NCBI GenBank assembly: GCA_902805475.1
Contig: CADCSX010000003.1
Span: 1,116,001-1,180,000 of the forward strand
Direction: 5' to 3'
Source of the DNA: Entonaema liquescens
Lineage: Eukaryota > Ascomycota > Sordariomycetes > Xylariales > Xylariaceae
DNA: 64,000 bases
The notes under the pieces were generated by a model. That model worked only from the letters and a program-made list of their open reading frames with translations, made no database searches and was not told where the DNA came from. Each line of letters opens with the position of its first letter. Positions within the stretch are counted from its first letter, which is position 1. A program made the position numbers and the translations under genes. Shown here piece by piece: positions 45,001-58,445 of the stretch.

Positions 45001-48000
45001 ATAAAATTTTTATAAATTAAATTATTACAAATAAATATATTATCATTAAATTTTATTTTAAAAATATTTATAATAAATAATTAACTATTATTTCGTTTTT
45101 TTATAAAATTATTTTTATTAAAAACTTACCTTTTAAATTATTATTAAAAATAAATATTTTTAATATTAAAAACATTAATATTTTATTATTAAAAAAAATT
45201 ATTATTATTTAATTTTATAAAATTATAATCCTATTATTAATTATTTTAAATAATAAAAAATATAATAAAATTAAAATAATAATAATAAACCACACCATTA
45301 TTTTACCATATTATTATTATTATATTAATATATTATATTATATAAACTTTAATTAAAACTTAATTTTTAAACCTATTAATAACTAAATTACTTATTTAAC
45401 TTTTTTAATTAATAATAATATAAAATAAATTATTATTCGTAATAATATTATAAAACTTATTATCATTTTTTATAATATATTTATAAATTATTTAATTTTA
45501 ATAAATTAAAAATATAAAAATTATCACATTATTAATAACAAAACTATTAAATTTATTATTAAAAAACTTAAAATTTACAAATTTAATAATCGTATCTTTA
45601 ATTAATTTTTACCATTTATTACAAACATTTTTAATATTAATAAATACTTTAATAATATAACCATTTATAAAAACCTTAACAAATTAAAAAAATTTAAAAA
45701 ATTTTATAATATTATTTCGAAATTTTATAATATTTTTAAAAATAAAAACTTTATTTATATTTTAAAAAAAAAATTAAATTAATTAAATTTAAATTAAATT
45801 AAAAAAAACTCATTTTTAAAAAATATAAACTTTATATTATTAATATTAAAAATTAAAAAATCATTAATAATATAATTATAAAATTAATTTTTTAAAATAA
45901 AATATTTCGCAATTAAAAATTTATTTTTTTTTTTATATTAATTTTTGTTATTTATAAAAACATTTTTATTTTAAATAAAAATAATAAAATTAAATAAAAA
46001 AATCGTATAATTATTAACATAAAAATCATTAATTAAATAATTTTTAATAATAAATATTTAATGAAATTATAAAAATTTATATTAATTAAATATTAAAATA
46101 AATCATATTTTACAATTTTTAATATATTATCTTTTTATTATCAATGGTATATTTACTTAATAACATAATAAATTTTAATTATCATTACCGTAAAAAATTA
46201 ATATATATTTAAAACATTAATTATAAAATATAAAAACAATAATATATATATTTAAAAATAAATAAATATTATTTTTAAACTTATTAATAACATTAATACC
46301 TATTATAATAATATTTATATAATTTTTATTATATTTAAAAAATATATTAAAAATTTAATTTATATTTTTATTTTAATAAAAATGAAAAATATATTAATTA
46401 ATTTTAACAAATCATTTATTACTTTTTTTAATAATATCATTTTTAATCATTTTATCAATTTTTTTAATTTATTAATAATAAAAGAAAAACTTATTACAAT
46501 CATTAAAATTATATTTTTTAAATTATTAAAAAATTTAAAAATTTTTATTAATTTTATTAATTACATAAAAAATAATATATTAAAATATGTTAAATTTATT
46601 AAACTTTTAAAAAAATAAAAAACTTTTTTATTTTATATAAATTTTTATATATCATCGTTAAAATAAAATAAAAAAAAATAAATATTAAAAATTATTATTA
46701 TAATTTTTTTATAAATAAAATTAAATTTATTCCATAACATTAAAAATATATTAATAAAATATATAATTTTTTATTTTTTTAACTTTATAAAAATATTATA
46801 TATTAATTTTAATATTTTTTACATTAAAATTAAAATTTATATTTATTATATTACCGAAAATATTTTACTTAAATTAATAAAAAATAACAAATTTATTATT
46901 TACGTTTTACAAATTATAATAAAATTAATTATATTTTTATCGCGCATTTTCATATATTTTAAAAAATAATATTAACTTATTAAAATAGAAATTTTAAATT
47001 TTATTTAAATTTTAAAAAAAACTTATTATTATATTTTTATTATATAAAAAAAAATTTATATTTTTATTAATTATAAAATTATCCTTAAAATAATAAAATA
47101 TTTAAATCTTATTAATTTTATTATAATAAATAATAAAAATTTATAATTAATTAAAGTTTTTAAATATATTTTTAAATTTTTATATACGTTATTATATAAA
47201 TTTAAGAAATTTCATATAATTTTTAATATATTATTATAATTATTAACATTTAACTTTTTACATCCGGTTAAATTAATTTTTTAATTAAAAAAATTAAATT
47301 TTTTTTTTAATAACATTAATAAACATTAGGTTTTATTTATTAATTTATAATTAGACGATTTTTAAGTTTTATTTAATAAAGTTTTACCGGTTATATGTAT
47401 GGCAATTTTAAAATTTAATAATAACTTTTTTATATTATATAATATTTATAATATTACGTTAATATAAATAATTTTAAAATTTAAAATCAAAATATAATAA
47501 AAATATTATAAAAATCTTAAATAATAAATAATATTAAATATTATTAATATTAATTATTATTTTAATTAATAAAATATTATAAATTTTTTATTTTATTTAA
47601 AAAATAAATTTATTTAAAAATATTTAAATATTTATAATAAATTATATATATTAAAAAATTATAATTTTAAAATTTTTAAAATAATATATAAATTAAATTA
47701 CTTAAAATTTAATCACTTTTATAATTATTTACAATATTTTATTTTTAATTAAAAAAAATTTACAAAATATATAAAATTATATTTTAAATATTTATTATAT
47801 TATATATGTAATTATAAATTTTATAATTTATTTTAACTTATTATTAATTCTTTTTATTTTTTTTATATAATTATAATAAATATAATTTTTAATTTTTTTT
47901 AAAATAATGATAATTATAATTTATTTAATATTATTATTAATAAATTTATTAAATTAATTATTTTGGTTTTTAATAAATATAATTATAATATTTTATAATA

Positions 48001-48069
48001 AATTAAAATATTTTATAATTAATTATTTAATATTAAATAAAAATTATTTAAAATCATTATTTTAGATAA

Positions 48070-48437
48070 TATTACGAATTGTGGGGTAATTAACTTAATT
48101 AAGAAACTAAGCGTAAAACGCATAAACCAAATAAAAAATATAATTTAACAAGTCATGTACTTTAATATATAATACTTTTTTATATTTTTTTACTTTATAA
48201 AAAGTTATAAAGTAAAGGTTTTTTACCTTTTGTAAAGTTATAAAGCGAAACCTTTTCGCTTTTTAAAAAGTTATAAAGTATATATTAATAATTTTAATAT
48301 ATAAATAGTTTTATAAATTTTAAAATAAAATTGTTAATAATTAATTTAAATTATCTTAAAAAACCTTTAATTTAATAATTATTTAAATTATTATATTATT
48401 GTTATTATTTTTAAATTAAAACTTTAACTTTATAATA
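48070..48437 (+). repeat. Left LTR of element C
   Basis: This is the 368-bp partner of 55220-55587. It contains three spaced copies of an AAAGTTATAAAG word at about 48,200-48,280, separated by short inverted repeats (AAAGGTTTTTTACCTTT and GCGAAACCTTTTCGC). Confidence 0.82.
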
Positions 48438-51400
48438 TTTTAATTATTTTTTAATTAACGTTTAAAAATTTAATTTAAATATAAAAAATATTTTAATATA
48501 AATAATTACTTTAAAAATTTTTCTTTTTTCGAAAATAAAAATAATTTAGAAGAAAATAAATAATTAAATTTATTAAAATTTTTAAAAAGAAAAATAGTAA
48601 AATCTTTTAAAAAAAAAATAAATTTTTTAATTAATGAATTAATTATATTTATTATTAATAATAATAATATAATTTTTAATTTTAGTTTAAGTTTTTACTT
48701 AATTTTTAATATAATAATAATAATTAATAATTTACAAAATATTAATTAAAGATTATAAGTTTAATTTAAAAAGTTAAAAAATTTATTTATATTTGTTTTA
48801 ATAATAAAAAGATATAAATTAACGTTTTTAAAGATTTATAATAGAATAATTAATTTTAAAAAGTTTTTAATATAAAATATAACATATTTTAAATTTTATT
48901 ATAATTTTTTAATAACCCTGGAAAATTAAGTTATTACTATTAAAAAATAATTTACCGGAAATATATTAAAATAATTTAAACTTTTGCTTTAAAAATAGTT
49001 TAAAAAAAAAAAAAAAAAATAAAATCTAAAAATTAAAAAAATATTTACCTTATTTAATAAATTTAAGAATTAGTTTAAAAAAATGTTTAAAAACTTAAAC
49101 TAAAAATAAATAATTAAATAATATTTCTTTAACTTATAATAAATAAAATTTATTTTATAATATACGGTAAAATTTAAATAACTTTTTTTTTAAATTATAA
49201 TAAATTAAAAAAAAATATTTAAAATTTATTATTAAAAATTTAAAAAAAAAGTTTAAAATAAAATTTACTTAAAAAATAAACTTACTTTTTTTAATAAATA
49301 TTATAAATTAATTATTAAAATTAATAATTAATAATATTAATATAAATAATTAAAAAAAAAAAAAATAAAAAATAATAAAATATTTATTTAAAAAAAAAAA
49401 AAAAAAAAAATAACCAATTTTTTAATACTTTATATAAAATTTATTTAAAACTTATAAATATTAATTAAATTAAAAGTAAAAAAAAAAATATTTCTTAAAT
49501 AAAATATTTTAATTGCAAAAAAAAAAAAAATTATAAAAATTAATATTAAAATTTAAAAACAAAAAAAGTTCTCGAATTAACTCGAAAAAGTATAAAATAA
49601 AAAAGAATTAAAATCGAAATAATATAATAAAAATATAGTAAAATTTTATATAAAAATTTACATTAAAATATATATTATAATAACTTTTACCTAATTTATA
49701 AATTAAAAAAAAATAATATATTTTAATATCTTTAAAAATTAATAAGATAAAAATAAAATAATAAATAAAAATATTATTACCATTAAAATTAATATTAATT
49801 TTAAAACCTTTGCATTTATTAATATTATATAAATATTTAAATAAATTAGAAAATTGTTAAAAATAACTATTAATATCATAATAATAATTTATATAACTTA
49901 TATTACTTTTTATATAATTTAAATTTAAAAAATTACCATTTAACCACGGAAATGTTTATTTTTTTAATTTTAATTTAAAGGTTTTATATAATGAGTTTAA
50001 AAAAAAAAGGAATATAAAATTTTATTAAAAAAAACTATTGAATTAATAAAATTATTTAATTAATTTAATTTTATGGTTAATAATAAAACTTTAAAAATTT
50101 AATTAGCGGAATAAGAAAATTATAATAAAAAATTATATAAAATTTTCTAAATTAAAAAACGGAAAATAATAAACGTAATTTATAAAAAAATATAAAAAAT
50201 TTATAAAATAATTTAAAAAGAATATTTTTGTAAAAAAAGTTATTATTTATTTTTTATTATATTTATAAATAAATAAATTAAAACTTTAATAAATAAAATA
50301 AAATAATAGTAATATCAAATAAAAGTTAAAAAGTTATAAAATTTTTAATATTTTAATTTTAAAAAAAAAAAATATTTTAAATTATAAATTAAGTGTTAAA
50401 ACGAAAATAATACGTTAATTAAATTATTTACAATTTAAATAATAGTTTATTAAAAAATATTAACTTAAAAAATTATATTAAAAAAATTGTCCTAATAAAA
50501 AATAAATATAAAAAAAGTAAATTATAAAACTTAAATTAAGAAAAAATTAAATAAAAAAAAATAATAATAATATTAAAAAAAATTATTAAATCCTTTATAT
50601 AAATATTTACTAATATATTCCTATTAAATAAAAATATTTAATATTAATATTATAAAAATTATTATTTAATATCTTAAATATTTTACTATTAACATTTATA
50701 TTTAATTCATATAATTAAAAAATTAAAATATTAATTTTTTTTTATTAAAATATTAATAATATATTTATAAAAGAAAATCGAAAAAGTTAAAATTAAGTTA
50801 TTCCCTTTTTATACCATATTATTTAAATATTTAAAAAAACCTCGTAAATATATTCAAAACTTAAAAAACTAACGTAACTACTTAAAAAACCGATACAAAA
50901 TACATTATATACAAAAAATCAAAAACTTAATTTAATTAATAAAAAAAACTTAAAAAAATCTTATAATAACTCAAAAAAAATTAAAAACATTAACTAAATA
51001 ACAAAAACAATTAAACAAAATCCCAATTATTACAACCAATTACTCCCATTAACAAAAAAATCCTAACTTTATTTAAATTATAAAAATAAACAAACAAAAC
51101 TTTTATACATAATTTAAATAAAAAAATTAAAAAATTAAAACTTTAATAAATTCAAAAATTTAAAATAATTACATATCATTACAATAAATAAATTAATACA
51201 ACATACCATATAAAATAAAAAATAAATTATACTTTATAAAAATAACAAATAAACAAATATTAAATTATAATAATAAATAAATATAATAAAAAATTGCAAA
51301 ATTCGAAATTTACATTAATAATCAACCAAATTTAATCTTTTTTAATATTATAAACATAAATAAAAAAATTATTTTAAATTTACTTTAACTTATCATTAAC

Positions 51401-54400
51401 AATTTAATAATTAATTAAAAAATATAAGAAATTATTTAAAGTAAACCTAAAATAGAAAAAATCCTTATAAATCAAAAAAAAATTAATATATATAATCCTA
51501 AAAAAATTTTAATCCAAATATATTTAATTAAAAGAAAAATTAAAAAAAATAAATTAAAAAAAGTTCCGGAAAAATTTAAAAAGGAATTTTTTATAATTTT
51601 TCAAAAAAAAAAACTTATAAATAATAGATTTTTTAAATATATAATTTATAATTATAAAATTTTATTAAAAAAAAAGTATTTATTATATTTAAAATTAATT
51701 TATCAATTAAGAAAAGAATAATATTAAATTTTGCAAAAATGATTAAATAAAAATTTAATTTAAAAATTTATTAAAAAATTAAAATTATTAATTAAATATT
51801 TAATAATAATAATATCGAAATTAAAGATTAATAACATTTAAAAAAGAAACGAAAATAAAAAATTAACGTTTAAAATAATTAATAATTATTATTTTTTTAA
51901 TAATATTATTATCAAAAATAAATACTTTTTTATTTTATTCGAAATTATAAAAAAATATGTCAATAACACCTAATAATTTATAATATTTAATATAATAAAT
52001 AAATATTATAATATTTATATAATTAAAAAAAAAAAATAGAAAATTACATTTAAAATTCTTTATAATTATTATAAATATTTAATAATATTTTAAAAATTAA
52101 TTAATACCTTTATATTTTTTTAATATATAATAATAATAATTTTATAAAAATATATTAATAATTTTATATTTGTTTATATTAATAATATTTTAATTTATTT
52201 TTGGATTTACGAAAAATATATTAAATATAAGCATAAAATATTAAAAGTATTATGGAAATATAAAATTATAATAAAATTAAAAAAATGTCAATAAAAAACC
52301 TAAAAAATTAAATATCTAAAATTTATTATAACTCCAAAAAAAATTTATATCCAAAAAAAAAAATTAATTTAAATATAATAATAAAAAACCTTTATTTTAA
52401 TTAAAAAAATCCAATTATTCCATAATTTTATAAATTTTATTTAAAGCTTTATTAAAAATTTTAAAAAAATTATATGCTTTATAATAAATATTATTAAAAA
52501 AGAAAATTAATTTTTTAAATAAATAAACGAAATAAATAAATTTTTTAAAAAATTAAAAAAAATATTAATTAAAATTTTAATTTATTAATTACCAAATCTA
52601 AAAAAAAGAAAAAAAATATATGCTAATATATTTAATTATATTATAAAAATAACTTTAAAATAATTTAAAGGAAATAATACCTTAATTAAAATTTTGGAAT
52701 AGTTGGAAAATAATAGTAAATAATATTTAATAACATATTACTTTTAATTTTTCTAAAAATTTAAATTAAAATACTTTATATATAATAAAGAATTATTAAT
52801 AATAATTAAAGTATTTAAACATTAAAAACCTTATGTAATAAAATTAAATAAAAAAATTAATATATTTTTAAACCATAAAAATTTAAAAATGTTTATGATT
52901 ATCTAAGAATTATCTAATTAATAATAGAAATGGAAAATAAAATTAAACGTATATAATTTTTATATCTTTTATATTAAAAGAAAAAAAAATATATAAATTA
53001 ATATTTTAAATTAATAAAGTAATTATAATCTTAATATCTTATAAATAAATATTTAAATAATAAAAAAAAGAAAAAATAAAATTTTTTAAATAACTTAAAT
53101 TATAATTAATAAAGATTAAGTTCGGAAATTTAAAAAAAGAATTATTAAAATAGAAAAATAATAATTTTTAAAAAAAAGTAAAATTAAAATATATTTAAAA
53201 AAATAATATATTTTTTAAATTTTATAAAAAAAATTTATTAAAATTATTTATAAAAATATTTTATTAAAATATTAAAAAAAATATAAAACTTTTTAATAAA
53301 TATAATAAAATTTTAATTTTTTAAGATTTAAATAAATAGTAAAAAAGATATTAAGGAATTATAATATATATAATTAATTTAAAATTATAAAATATAAATT
53401 TTATAATTTTTTATAATTAATTAAAATATTAAATAAAATATAAAATATTATAATATAAAATTTTATCATTAACTTACCCCTATTTAAAGATTTAATAAAT
53501 AACTCAATATATAATAATATTTAAGTAATAATTAATAAACTTATAAAATATATTTATTTTATCTTTATAAAAAAAAATTATATAATAAAATAATTTATTT
53601 ATATATTTATATAAAAATATATTAATAAATATGGATTATTTAAAAAAATAATCTTAAATTAAAATTGTTTATTTATATTAAAATTTTAAAAAAATTTTAT
53701 TAAATAATTTAAAATTAAATAGAAAATATTTATAATAATATATTTTAAAATAAATAAATAAATAAAATAATTAAATTAAATATTAAAATAATATTTTTAA
53801 TATTATATAAATTATAAATAAAATAATTAAATAAAATTATTATTAATTACTTAAATTATATATAACACCTCAAATAACAAAAATATGACAATATTACTTT
53901 ATAAAATAATATATAATAAAAAAATAATAATAAAATAATAAAAATTAAATTTTAAAAAAGTTTTAATATTTATTAAAATAGCTTTAAAAGTAAAAATATA
54001 AAATTAATATATATAATTATTATAATAAATATTATAAAAAAACTTAATTTTTTTTTTAATTATAAATAAAGGAATATAATAATAAATAAAGAATTAAGGA
54101 ATTAATTTTTATAAAAAAAAATAAAATATATTTATTTTATAAACAGTTAAAATTTATATAAAAAATATTATAAATTAAAATAAAAAAACTTAATAATAAA
54201 TTAAATTTTAAAAAATTAAAATTATTTAAAATTAAGAAAATTATTTTATTTATTATTTATTAATTAATATTATTTAAAATAATATAAATATATTTAATTT
54301 TCCATATTTTTTTATTAAAATTAGCACCAAAAAACATATTAATTAATAATATTATTAAAGTTAAAAAAATATTTAAAAAGTATAAGGTAAAAAAAATATT

Positions 54401-55219
54401 AAATTTTAAAAAAATTAAAAATAAAATATAATATTTTATAAAATAAAAAAATTACTTATTAAAAAAAAATATATAAAAGTTTAAAAGTTATTTAATAAAT
54501 TTTTTTAAAAAGTTAAAACGTTTTTATTAAAAAAACTTAAATTATTTAAAATATTTTAATTAAATTTTAAATCGGAAATAACTTAAAACTATTTTTTAAT
54601 AATATAAGTTTATTTAATAAAAAAACGTTATTATTTTTTTTTTTTTTACTTTTTTTATTTTTTTAATTTATTTAAATTTTAAAAATTTTATTATAATATT
54701 TTTAAACCTTTTAACTGTAAAAGTTTTTGTTAACGACGAAAATAAAAAATATGTGAAAAAGATTTATTTATTAAAGTTTATAAAAACGCGAAATTTTTTT
54801 ATAATTTAAGTAAATTATTTTTAATTTATTTTTTTTAATCACGAAAATGTTATTTTTTAATATTTAAATAATTAAAGAAATTAAGGTTTTTTTTTAAGCA
54901 ATTATATTTTTTTAAGTTAAATTAAAAATAATTAAAATAAATGGAAAAAACGTTAAAAATTTTTATATAACGAAAGTTTTTTTTTTTATAATAAAAATAT
55001 AATATAATGTTGTAATTTATATTAATTTTATTAATATAATAAGTAAGAACAATACGTTTATAAATACGGTTATAAACGGATAAAGCAAAAAAACGTAAGG
55101 ATTTTTATATATGATTTAATATAATTAAAAAAATATTTTAATAAAAAAAAAAAAAAAAGAAATATTTTATTTAACGGACACGATTGTTAAAGATAATAAA
55201 TTTAAAAAAAAAAAAATGG

Positions 55220-55587
55220 TGTTATAAATTATAAAGTAATTGGTTTAATTAAAAGGTTAAACGTAAAACGTATAAATTAAGTAAAAAGTATAATTTAATA
55301 AATCACGTATTTCGGCACGTAATACTTTTTTATATTTTCTTATTTTATAAAAAGTTATAAAACAAAACTTTTTCGTTTTTTATAAAATTATAAAATAAAA
55401 TTTCCTCGTTTTTTAAAAAGTTATAAAACGTATATTAATAATTTTAATATATAAATAATTTTATAAATTTTAAAATAAAATTATTAATAATTAATTTAAA
55501 TTATCTTAAAAAACCTTTAATTTAACAATTATTTAAATCATTATATTATTGTTATTATCTTTAAATTAAAACCTTAACCTCGTAATA
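55220..55587 (+). repeat. Right LTR of element C
   Basis: This is the 368-bp partner of 48070-48437. The three AAAGTTATAAA-type words are recognisable at about 55,340-55,430 but altered by transitions, mostly G to A. Confidence 0.82.
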
Positions 55588-56491
55588 AATAAAAATTTTA
55601 AATTTTTATTAAAATTTTAATTTATATTTTAAATAATATATAATATAAAATTATTATATATAATTATTTATTATTTTTAAATTAATAATTAAATAAAATA
55701 ATATATTTTATTTATTAAATTTTATTTATAATATTATTTTTATTTTTTTAATAATAATAAATTATAAAAATAATATTTTCCCCGTTTTTAATATAAATTA
55801 AATTTTATTAAATTTTTTATAATAAAATTAAATTTCTTTAAAATTTTATATAATTTTATATTTAATTTCATTATTTAATTTTTAAATATATAATATTAAA
55901 ATTTTTTTTTATTATAAATTAATATTTATAATATAATTATTTTAATATTTATATTTATAAAATTTTATTATAATTAATAATATAAATTTATGTTTTTTTA
56001 TAAAAAATAATATATATTTTTATAATTATATAAAAATTATAATATTTTTACCATTGTTATTTTTAATCATAAATTAAAATAATAATATATAAAACTTTTT
56101 TATATTATTAAATAAATTAAAAAATTAATTTATTATTTAAAATTTTTTAATAATTTTAAAATTTATAATATAATATTAATTAATTATTTTAAATTAATAT
56201 TTTTATTAAATATTTTTAATTATTTTTTATTATATTTAAAATTAATTTTTTTTAAAATATATTATAAAAAAATTATTAAAAAAAATATTATTAAAAAATA
56301 ATATTTTATTAAATATATTAAATTTAATAATTAATATATATAATAATTATTATAAAAGAAAATAAAAAAAAATATAAATGAATTATTAATTAATTTTTAA
56401 TTATAAAAATATTAATTTATAATATAATATAAATATAATTATTTTATTAAATTATATAAAAATTAAATATAATTTCATTATAAAATAAATA

Positions 56492-56507
56492 GCGATAAAA
56501 ATATCGC
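56492..56507. repeat. Small hairpin inside element B next to right LTR
   Basis: GCGATA and TATCGC form a perfect 6-bp stem around an AAAA loop, 20 bp before the right LTR. It is one of the few CpG-containing words in the surrounding AT-rich DNA. Confidence 0.6.
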
Positions 56508-56526
56508 ATTTTTTGCGGGTAACGAA

Positions 56527-56671
56527 TATCATATAATATAAACCTATAAAATCCATATAAAAACCTATATATTTTAAATATATTTTTACGTTTATTATCT
56601 TAGAAATTCCCTTATAAAACCTAATTAATACAACAATATAATCTAATCCATACTCATACCATATTGTGACA
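56527..56671 (+). repeat. Right LTR of element B
   Basis: This is the 145-bp partner of 41872-42016. Its start is altered to TATCA but its last 30 bp keep many cytosines and the intact TGTGACA end. Ordinary DNA follows immediately. Confidence 0.8.
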
Positions 56672-58445
56672 CATGCTGTGCTAAAAGGTTATTTGACAAG
56701 AGGACAGGTGGGATGAAATTAGAAGGGAAGGCAGGATTACTCGATACGAATTCCAATGCATATAAAGATAGTAGCATTGGAAGTAGCGATATCTTGGCTC
56801 AGAGCGTTCCTTCAACTACGAATTAGGAAAGGAATGACTTATTGTATTAGTAGACCATCGTCATTAACCATTAACCATTGACCATTAACCATTGACCACA
56901 CGCCGTGTTCTTTGGCCCCCGGATGGATTGACACTCTGGGAGTAAATATACAAATACACAATTACCTATATAGCACCTAACATCAGTAAGCCTTCAATGG
57001 GGGGGCAAATATAAAAAAAAAGAGCTAGGGTACATAGAGGGGTCTCGGGAAGCTTCGCACAATAAATTAGTCAAGTATCTAATATACACCCACAATTTTT
57101 ACATGAACATGTGAGCTGAGGTGTTCAATGCGCATATAAAATACTTTATCTAATGTTGTTGAGTGTCCAAATAAGTAAAAGTTGAGAGAGGTATGTACAT
57201 ATTGTATGTAAACAAATAGGTTGCTTAATGGAACTATAAGCAGGGAAACCCTGATGTCGAGTGAACCCTAATAAATTGGATGCATATTGTCATCCAGATA
57301 ATACCCAGACGGTACTACGTGATTAACCCACCTACCCACTTATAAGAGCCACTTAATTCGATTTATTAGTATACTAAATCAACATCCAACTCGCACCAGC
57401 ACAAGTTCTGACGAAGGGATGATATTAGAACTCCACAAGACTCTTTTAGCTCCCTCTTTCTCTTTTGATGAGAGCATCAACACGATATCTCTAGATCTAG
57501 GAAACGATACCTGTATCGAAATGCACGACGGAAAACGGCATCGCAAACTATTACGATGCTTAACCCATCGAAAGGAAGTCCCGAAAGCAGACACCATTGG
57601 TACAGCATTACCACACAAAATGGAGCCTACAACTGTCTCGGTTGTCATAAAAAGCTGTTAGAACACATGGTGCAAAAAGAAATATGCCATGTGAGCCCTT
57701 GCGACTTTTAGTTCTGCTCTACGAATAGGTGGTAATCCAAATATATAGGCATTAATAGGTACCTGGGTACCTCATTATCAAAGAAATATCCCCTTCTTTA
57801 GAAGAGCAATATGATTTTTGGAGAAGACGTCCCGAGAGATAACCCTTGACAAGCTGATAGGAAACTTGAAAGGGACTTCTCAAGTTTATTTCAAGTTTAG
57901 GTAACTTCCACCAAGATCACGGCTCATAACCTCGAAAAGAGGTACCACTTACCTGTAGGTAGCACTAAAAACATACCCGCACCGCCACGCTGCCTTAATA
58001 AGTAGTGTACTTATCCAACCTATCCAGCCACATCCGCATTTAATCCCCTTCCGGACCTTCCATATGTGGTATGGAACTTCTATAGGTACTAAGTACTTTA
58101 AGTCAGCAAGTCAAATCGTACCTTACTTCTCTTTCCTTACTTCCCTATCGATAGCTTCGAATTGATCTACATAATTCACCATTCAGACATCGATCCCTGC
58201 TTGTCCTCGACCTCGTTCTTTTTCACAATCAAGCCACGTAAAATACACGGTCTTTCTTTTACATCTTTCTTTACAAGCTGACTCATCAAAATTTTGATAT
58301 TCCCAGGTATTTTAATCTCGTCTACTCCTGAACATTTTTCTAATGTACCTACTAATCAATCTTTTACGTAGGTATTCAACCTCTGTTGCGCGCCACGACC
58401 ACGTCTGCGAGATCCGCAATGCTGTAGTACGGCTCGGTAAATGCA
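56672..58445. other. Intergenic region upstream of GLE1
   Basis: Normal composition resumes directly at the transposon edge. It holds a heptamer tandem repeat at 56,864-56,898 and, from about 58,130, a pyrimidine-rich promoter and leader for GLE1. The overlapping open frames at 57379-57661 on both strands show no coding features and are not called. Confidence 0.5.
56864..56898. repeat. Heptamer tandem repeat TT(A/G)ACCA x5
   Basis: Five consecutive 7-bp units alternate between TTAACCA and TTGACCA. The alternation is by a single A/G transition. Confidence 0.85.

Larger units (their letters stand above)
48070..55587 (+). mobile_element. Decayed LTR retrotransposon C nested in element B
   Basis: Two direct repeats of 368 bp, 48070-48437 and 55220-55587, have equal length; the stretches compared by eye align without gaps and differ by transitions. 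Terminal words TATTA/TGTTA and TAATA fit an original TGTTA...TAACA. The flanking pentamers are GATAA on the left and AATAA on the right, a target duplication with one G-to-A change. A run of 13 A then TGG directly before the right LTR (55204-55219) looks like a polypurine tract, so the element is probably on the plus strand. Total length is 7518 bp. Coding sequence is not readable. It was inserted into element B, so it is the younger insertion. Confidence 0.82.
41872..56671 (+). mobile_element. Decayed LTR retrotransposon B, interrupted by nested element C
   Basis: Direct repeats of exactly 145 bp lie at 41872-42016 and 56527-56671 and differ only by transitions. The less mutated ends show TGTCA at the left and TGACA at the right, a classical TG...CA inverted terminus. 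Flanks TATGT and CATGC could be a 5-bp target duplication altered by two transitions. A TGG two bases inside the left LTR (42019-42021) may be the start of the primer-binding site, suggesting plus orientation. Removing element C and one target copy leaves about 7.3 kb, a normal size for a fungal Gypsy-type element. The interior (42017-48069 and 55588-56526) has no readable gag or pol. Confidence 0.8.

Noticed and set aside
46382..46618. 78-codon open frame in element B
   Set aside because: It is almost only Ile, Asn, Phe, Lys and Leu, as expected of AT-rich decayed DNA; it has no domain and lies inside mutated retrotransposon sequence.
41872..56671. AT-rich block as mitochondrial DNA insertion or centromere core
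   Set aside because: Two complete sets of transition-only LTR pairs with matching lengths explain the block as nested retrotransposons. No mitochondrial gene or tRNA is seen. Whether it lies in a centromere cannot be judged from one window.
57379..57661. Overlapping open frames on both strands upstream of GLE1
   Set aside because: Both are short, complementary, without start context, splice signals or recognisable domain.
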